The notes under the pieces: model-generated
Database searches by the model: none
What the model was told of the DNA's origin: nothing
The model's input: only the letters and a program-made list of their open reading frames with translations
Source of the DNA: Fusobacterium varium
GTDB lineage: Bacteria; Fusobacteriota; Fusobacteriia; Fusobacteriales; Fusobacteriaceae
Direction of reading: 5' to 3'
NCBI GenBank assembly: GCA_002356455.1
Contig: AP017968.1
Span: 3,410,001-3,474,000 of the forward strand
DNA: 64,000 bases
Translations under genes and position numbers: made by a program
Part shown: positions 61,999 to 64,000 of the stretch, piece by piece
Numbering within the stretch: the stretch's first letter is position 1
Layout of the letters: the number at the start of each line of letters is the position of its first letter

Positions 61999-62016
61999 GG
62001 GTGGGAATTCCCACCC
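61999..62016 (-). repeat. Perfect 18-bp palindrome between binding-protein and ATPase genes
   Basis: GGGTGGGAATTCCCACCC, an uninterrupted GC-rich palindrome in AT-rich DNA, 15 bases after the binding-protein stop. No T run follows, so it is more likely a 3'-end mRNA stabiliser or partial attenuator that raises binding-protein levels over the membrane components. Confidence 0.7.
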
Positions 62017-62031
62017 TCAAATTAATTTATT

Positions 62032-63030
62032 TTAGATTCCGCTTTCGTATCTTATTTTCCAATGCTCACTCTTCATATAGTCTTTATAGTTATTGTTATC
62101 TATTGTTTCAGTAGGGATAAGATATAGTCCAGAGAATGTTTTTCCATCTAGTATATCTGCACCCATTTTAACTGCGTCTCTTACCATTGTAGGAGAGAAC
62201 AGATAAGTTACTTGATCTATTCCTAAATCATTTTTGAATATATCAAAAGTTTCTATATTTTCTCTTCTTCCACCAACACCAGTTACAAGTTTAATGTTAA
62301 GTTTAGCATTTCCACTATAACTCATTATTGCATCTAATACTCCAAGCATAACTTCATCATCATGAGTAAATACAGCTTTTATACTTTCTACTTCATCTTT
62401 TTTCAAACTGTTAAGAAGTGTTTCCATTTGTTCTTGAGCTTTTGCTCTTTGCCAGTCAGTACTGAATTGTTGAAGAATGTTGATATTTTTATCAGCAGTT
62501 TTTGCAAATCCATCTGAACGTTGTTGAGGAACTGTAGAGTTATCTCCTTTGAACTCAAGGATATTAACTTTTCCTTTTTTCAAATCTTCAGCAAAGTATT
62601 TATTCAGATATCTTCCAGTCTCTTCCCCTATTGTAAAGTTATCTCCCATAACTTCAGCAGTAGGTTTAAATTCATCAATTAAACGGTCATAAATAATTAA
62701 TGGAATCTTAGCTTCCATAACTTTCATAGCTCCAGATCTCAATTCGTTTCCATTGTGTGGCCATAAAACAATACAATCAACTTTTTCATTGATTAAAGTA
62801 TCTAACTGGTTATTTTGTTCTGATGCTTCAGCAGAAGTAAGGAATTTGTAGCTAAATCCATTAGCTTTAGAATACTCTTCAGCTGCTGCTCTAGCGTGTT
62901 TTATACTTTCTCCTAAAAATCCGTGAGTTGCATTAGGCATAACAATTCCTAAAACTTTCCCTCCAGCACTTGCAAATGCAGCTACACTTAAAAGCAATAA
63001 TGTCGCTAATAATGTAAAAAATCTCTTCAT
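62032..63030 (-). CDS. Sugar ABC transporter substrate-binding protein (RbsB-like)
   Basis: A 332-residue periplasmic protein; ATG 63030 with GGAGG upstream. Signal peptide MKRFFTLLATLLLLSVAAFA (cleavage near ASA-GGK). Mature part has VLGIVMPNATHGFLGES, INEKVDCIVLWPHNGNEL and FTHDDEVMLGVLDAI, as in ribose/inositol binding proteins. The presence of a dehydrogenase and epimerase in the operon suggests an inositol or rare sugar (inference). Confidence 0.92.
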   Translation of the reverse strand: MKRFFTLLATLLLLSVAAFASAGGKVLGIVMPNATHGFLGESIKHARAAAEEYSKANGFSYKFLTSAEASEQNNQLDTLINEKVDCIVLWPHNGNELRSGAMKVMEAKIPLIIYDRLIDEFKPTAEVMGDNFTIGEETGRYLNKYFAEDLKKGKVNILEFKGDNSTVPQQRSDGFAKTADKNINILQQFSTDWQRAKAQEQMETLLNSLKKDEVESIKAVFTHDDEVMLGVLDAIMSYSGNAKLNIKLVTGVGGRRENIETFDIFKNDLGIDQVTYLFSPTMVRDAVKMGADILDGKTFSGLYLIPTETIDNNNYKDYMKSEHWKIRYESGI

Positions 63031-63068
63031 CAAATCAATCCTCCTTATATTTTATTAGAGATGTCTCT

Positions 63069-64000
63069 CTACTTTAAAACAAATTTATTGGTTGTTTCTC
63101 TGACTATAAGCTCATGGTCTAAAATAATTTTTTCAGGATCATTGCATTCTCCTGTTATTTTTCTTACCAAACTTTTTACTGATTCTGCTCCTAATTCATA
63201 TCCCGGCTGTGATACTGTTGTAAGTGATGGTTCTGTAACTGCTGAAAAATCTATGTTGTCAAATCCTATTACTGCTGCTTCCTGTGGTATTTTTATATTT
63301 TTAGTATTAAGAGCTTTTAATATTCCTATAGCTATCACATCTGATACTGCAAATATTCCTATATTTTCTACCTCTCTGTTATTTAAAATTATATTCATAT
63401 GTTTTTGAGCTTCTTTTATAGATAATTCATCTAAAAGTACTTCATTTTCTTTTTTAAATTCCAGTCCATTATCTCTCATAGCTTCTATCAAACCTTCTCT
63501 TCTCAATGTAGAATATGTATAGTCTTTTTTCATTGAGAAAAGATATATATCTTTCTTCCCTATTGATATAAGATGACTTACAGCTTCATATGCTGCTTTT
63601 TTATGATCTATAGTTACATAAGTAAGTTCGTTTTCTTCTATGTACTCACTGCACTGAACTATCTTTTTGAAAACGTTTTCATCTTTTATCTTTTCCATTA
63701 TCTTATCTTTTTTTATTTTCTCCATAAGTATTATTCCATCTACAAGTTTGGTATTTAGCAGAGTGAGATAATCTAATAATTGTGCTTCTGATGAGTAGCT
63801 GCTTCCTAAAATAATATTGTACCCCATACTTTTTGCTGTTACTTCTACTCCTTCTAAAATGGCAGAATAGTAAGGGTTTGATATCTCTGGAACTATTATC
63901 AAAAGCATATTGCTCTTAGTTCTTTGAAGGCTGCTTGCCATAAAATTTGGTGTATAATTTAATTTCTTTATAGCTTCTTCTACCTTTTCTCTTGTCTCTT
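63069..64000 (-). CDS. LacI-family transcriptional regulator, N-terminus beyond the window
   Basis: At least 310 codons without a stop; coding continues past 64000. The visible part begins ETREKVEEAIKKLNYTPNFMASSLQRTKS, the end of the LacI DNA-binding domain and hinge helix, followed by a complete effector domain (LLIIVPEISNPYYSAILEGVE, AVIGFDNIDFSAVTEPSLTTVSQPGYELG). An ATG at 63941 lies inside the hinge and is not the true start. It probably represses the downstream sugar operon. Confidence 0.92.
   Translation of the reverse strand, partial: ETREKVEEAIKKLNYTPNFMASSLQRTKSNMLLIIVPEISNPYYSAILEGVEVTAKSMGYNIILGSSYSSEAQLLDYLTLLNTKLVDGIILMEKIKKDKIMEKIKDENVFKKIVQCSEYIEENELTYVTIDHKKAAYEAVSHLISIGKKDIYLFSMKKDYTYSTLRREGLIEAMRDNGLEFKKENEVLLDELSIKEAQKHMNIILNNREVENIGIFAVSDVIAIGILKALNTKNIKIPQEAAVIGFDNIDFSAVTEPSLTTVSQPGYELGAESVKSLVRKITGECNDPEKIILDHELIVRETTNKFVLK

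Overview
The window is AT-rich DNA from a Gram-negative anaerobe, most likely a Fusobacterium of the varium/ulcerans/mortiferum type (inference from gene content, not from a database match). The main clues are a large type V autotransporter with the fusobacterial N-terminal motif, an L27 protein with a Prp-cleaved N-terminal extension beside the Prp protease, several amino-acid and organic-acid fermentation genes, and strong consensus sigma-70 promoters in very AT-rich spacers. No tRNA, rRNA or CRISPR array was found. About 58 genes are supported.

Layout. 1-2,874: an ABC importer of the TrpXYZ type (ATPase cut by the window edge), preceded by a long leader with eight UAG triplets and a terminator hairpin, and just upstream a HutP-family gene. 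This looks like a HutP-type antitermination unit that controls a transporter. 2,883-9,500: a six-gene sugar operon (ROK regulator, BadF-type kinase, glycosidase-like protein, RbsABC-type importer) with a promoter and a palindromic operator. 9,658-12,070: AGCS symporter and glutaminase. 12,445-16,583: PLD/helicase/DUF3427 protein and a metallophosphoesterase with a MerR-type promoter. 16,929-21,262: five-gene cassette of HMA_2-like proteins, a P1B-like ATPase with an SCG membrane motif, and a small Cys-tailed membrane protein. 21,417-21,665: an isolated transcription unit for a 34-residue hydrophobic peptide.

21,848-24,139: YkvI-like transporter and an iron-type alcohol dehydrogenase. 24,208-28,213: two HU genes and an autotransporter whose upstream region holds two inverted 26-bp near-identical repeats enclosing a strong promoter that points away from the gene, a candidate phase switch. 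28,277-34,258: small membrane protein, XRE regulator, nitrilase, GNAT, tRNA-editing protein, NhaC antiporter and an IS91-like transposase broken by one nonsense codon. 34,434-40,761: citrate lyase DEF plus an HpaI-type aldolase, M20 hydrolase and YfcC-like carrier, with a divergent LysR gene. 41,893-46,751: a sigma-54 activator, a sigma-54 promoter, and genes for a 3-hydroxy-acid dehydrogenase, a beta-keto acid cleavage enzyme and an AtoE carrier, which together suggest a short 3-hydroxy-acid pathway.

46,842-50,591: LysR, DASS carrier and an ApgM-like phosphomutase with Thr at the nucleophile position. 50,798-51,190: decayed AGCS remnant. 51,559-56,049: RpiR regulator, beta-glucoside PTS and 6-phospho-beta-glucosidase. 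56,311-57,354: L21-Prp-L27 operon with a structured leader. 57,511-64,000: a second sugar operon (LacI, RbsBAC-type importer, isomerase, MocA-type dehydrogenase). Overall this is a metabolically flexible accessory region dominated by uptake systems, each with its own local regulator.
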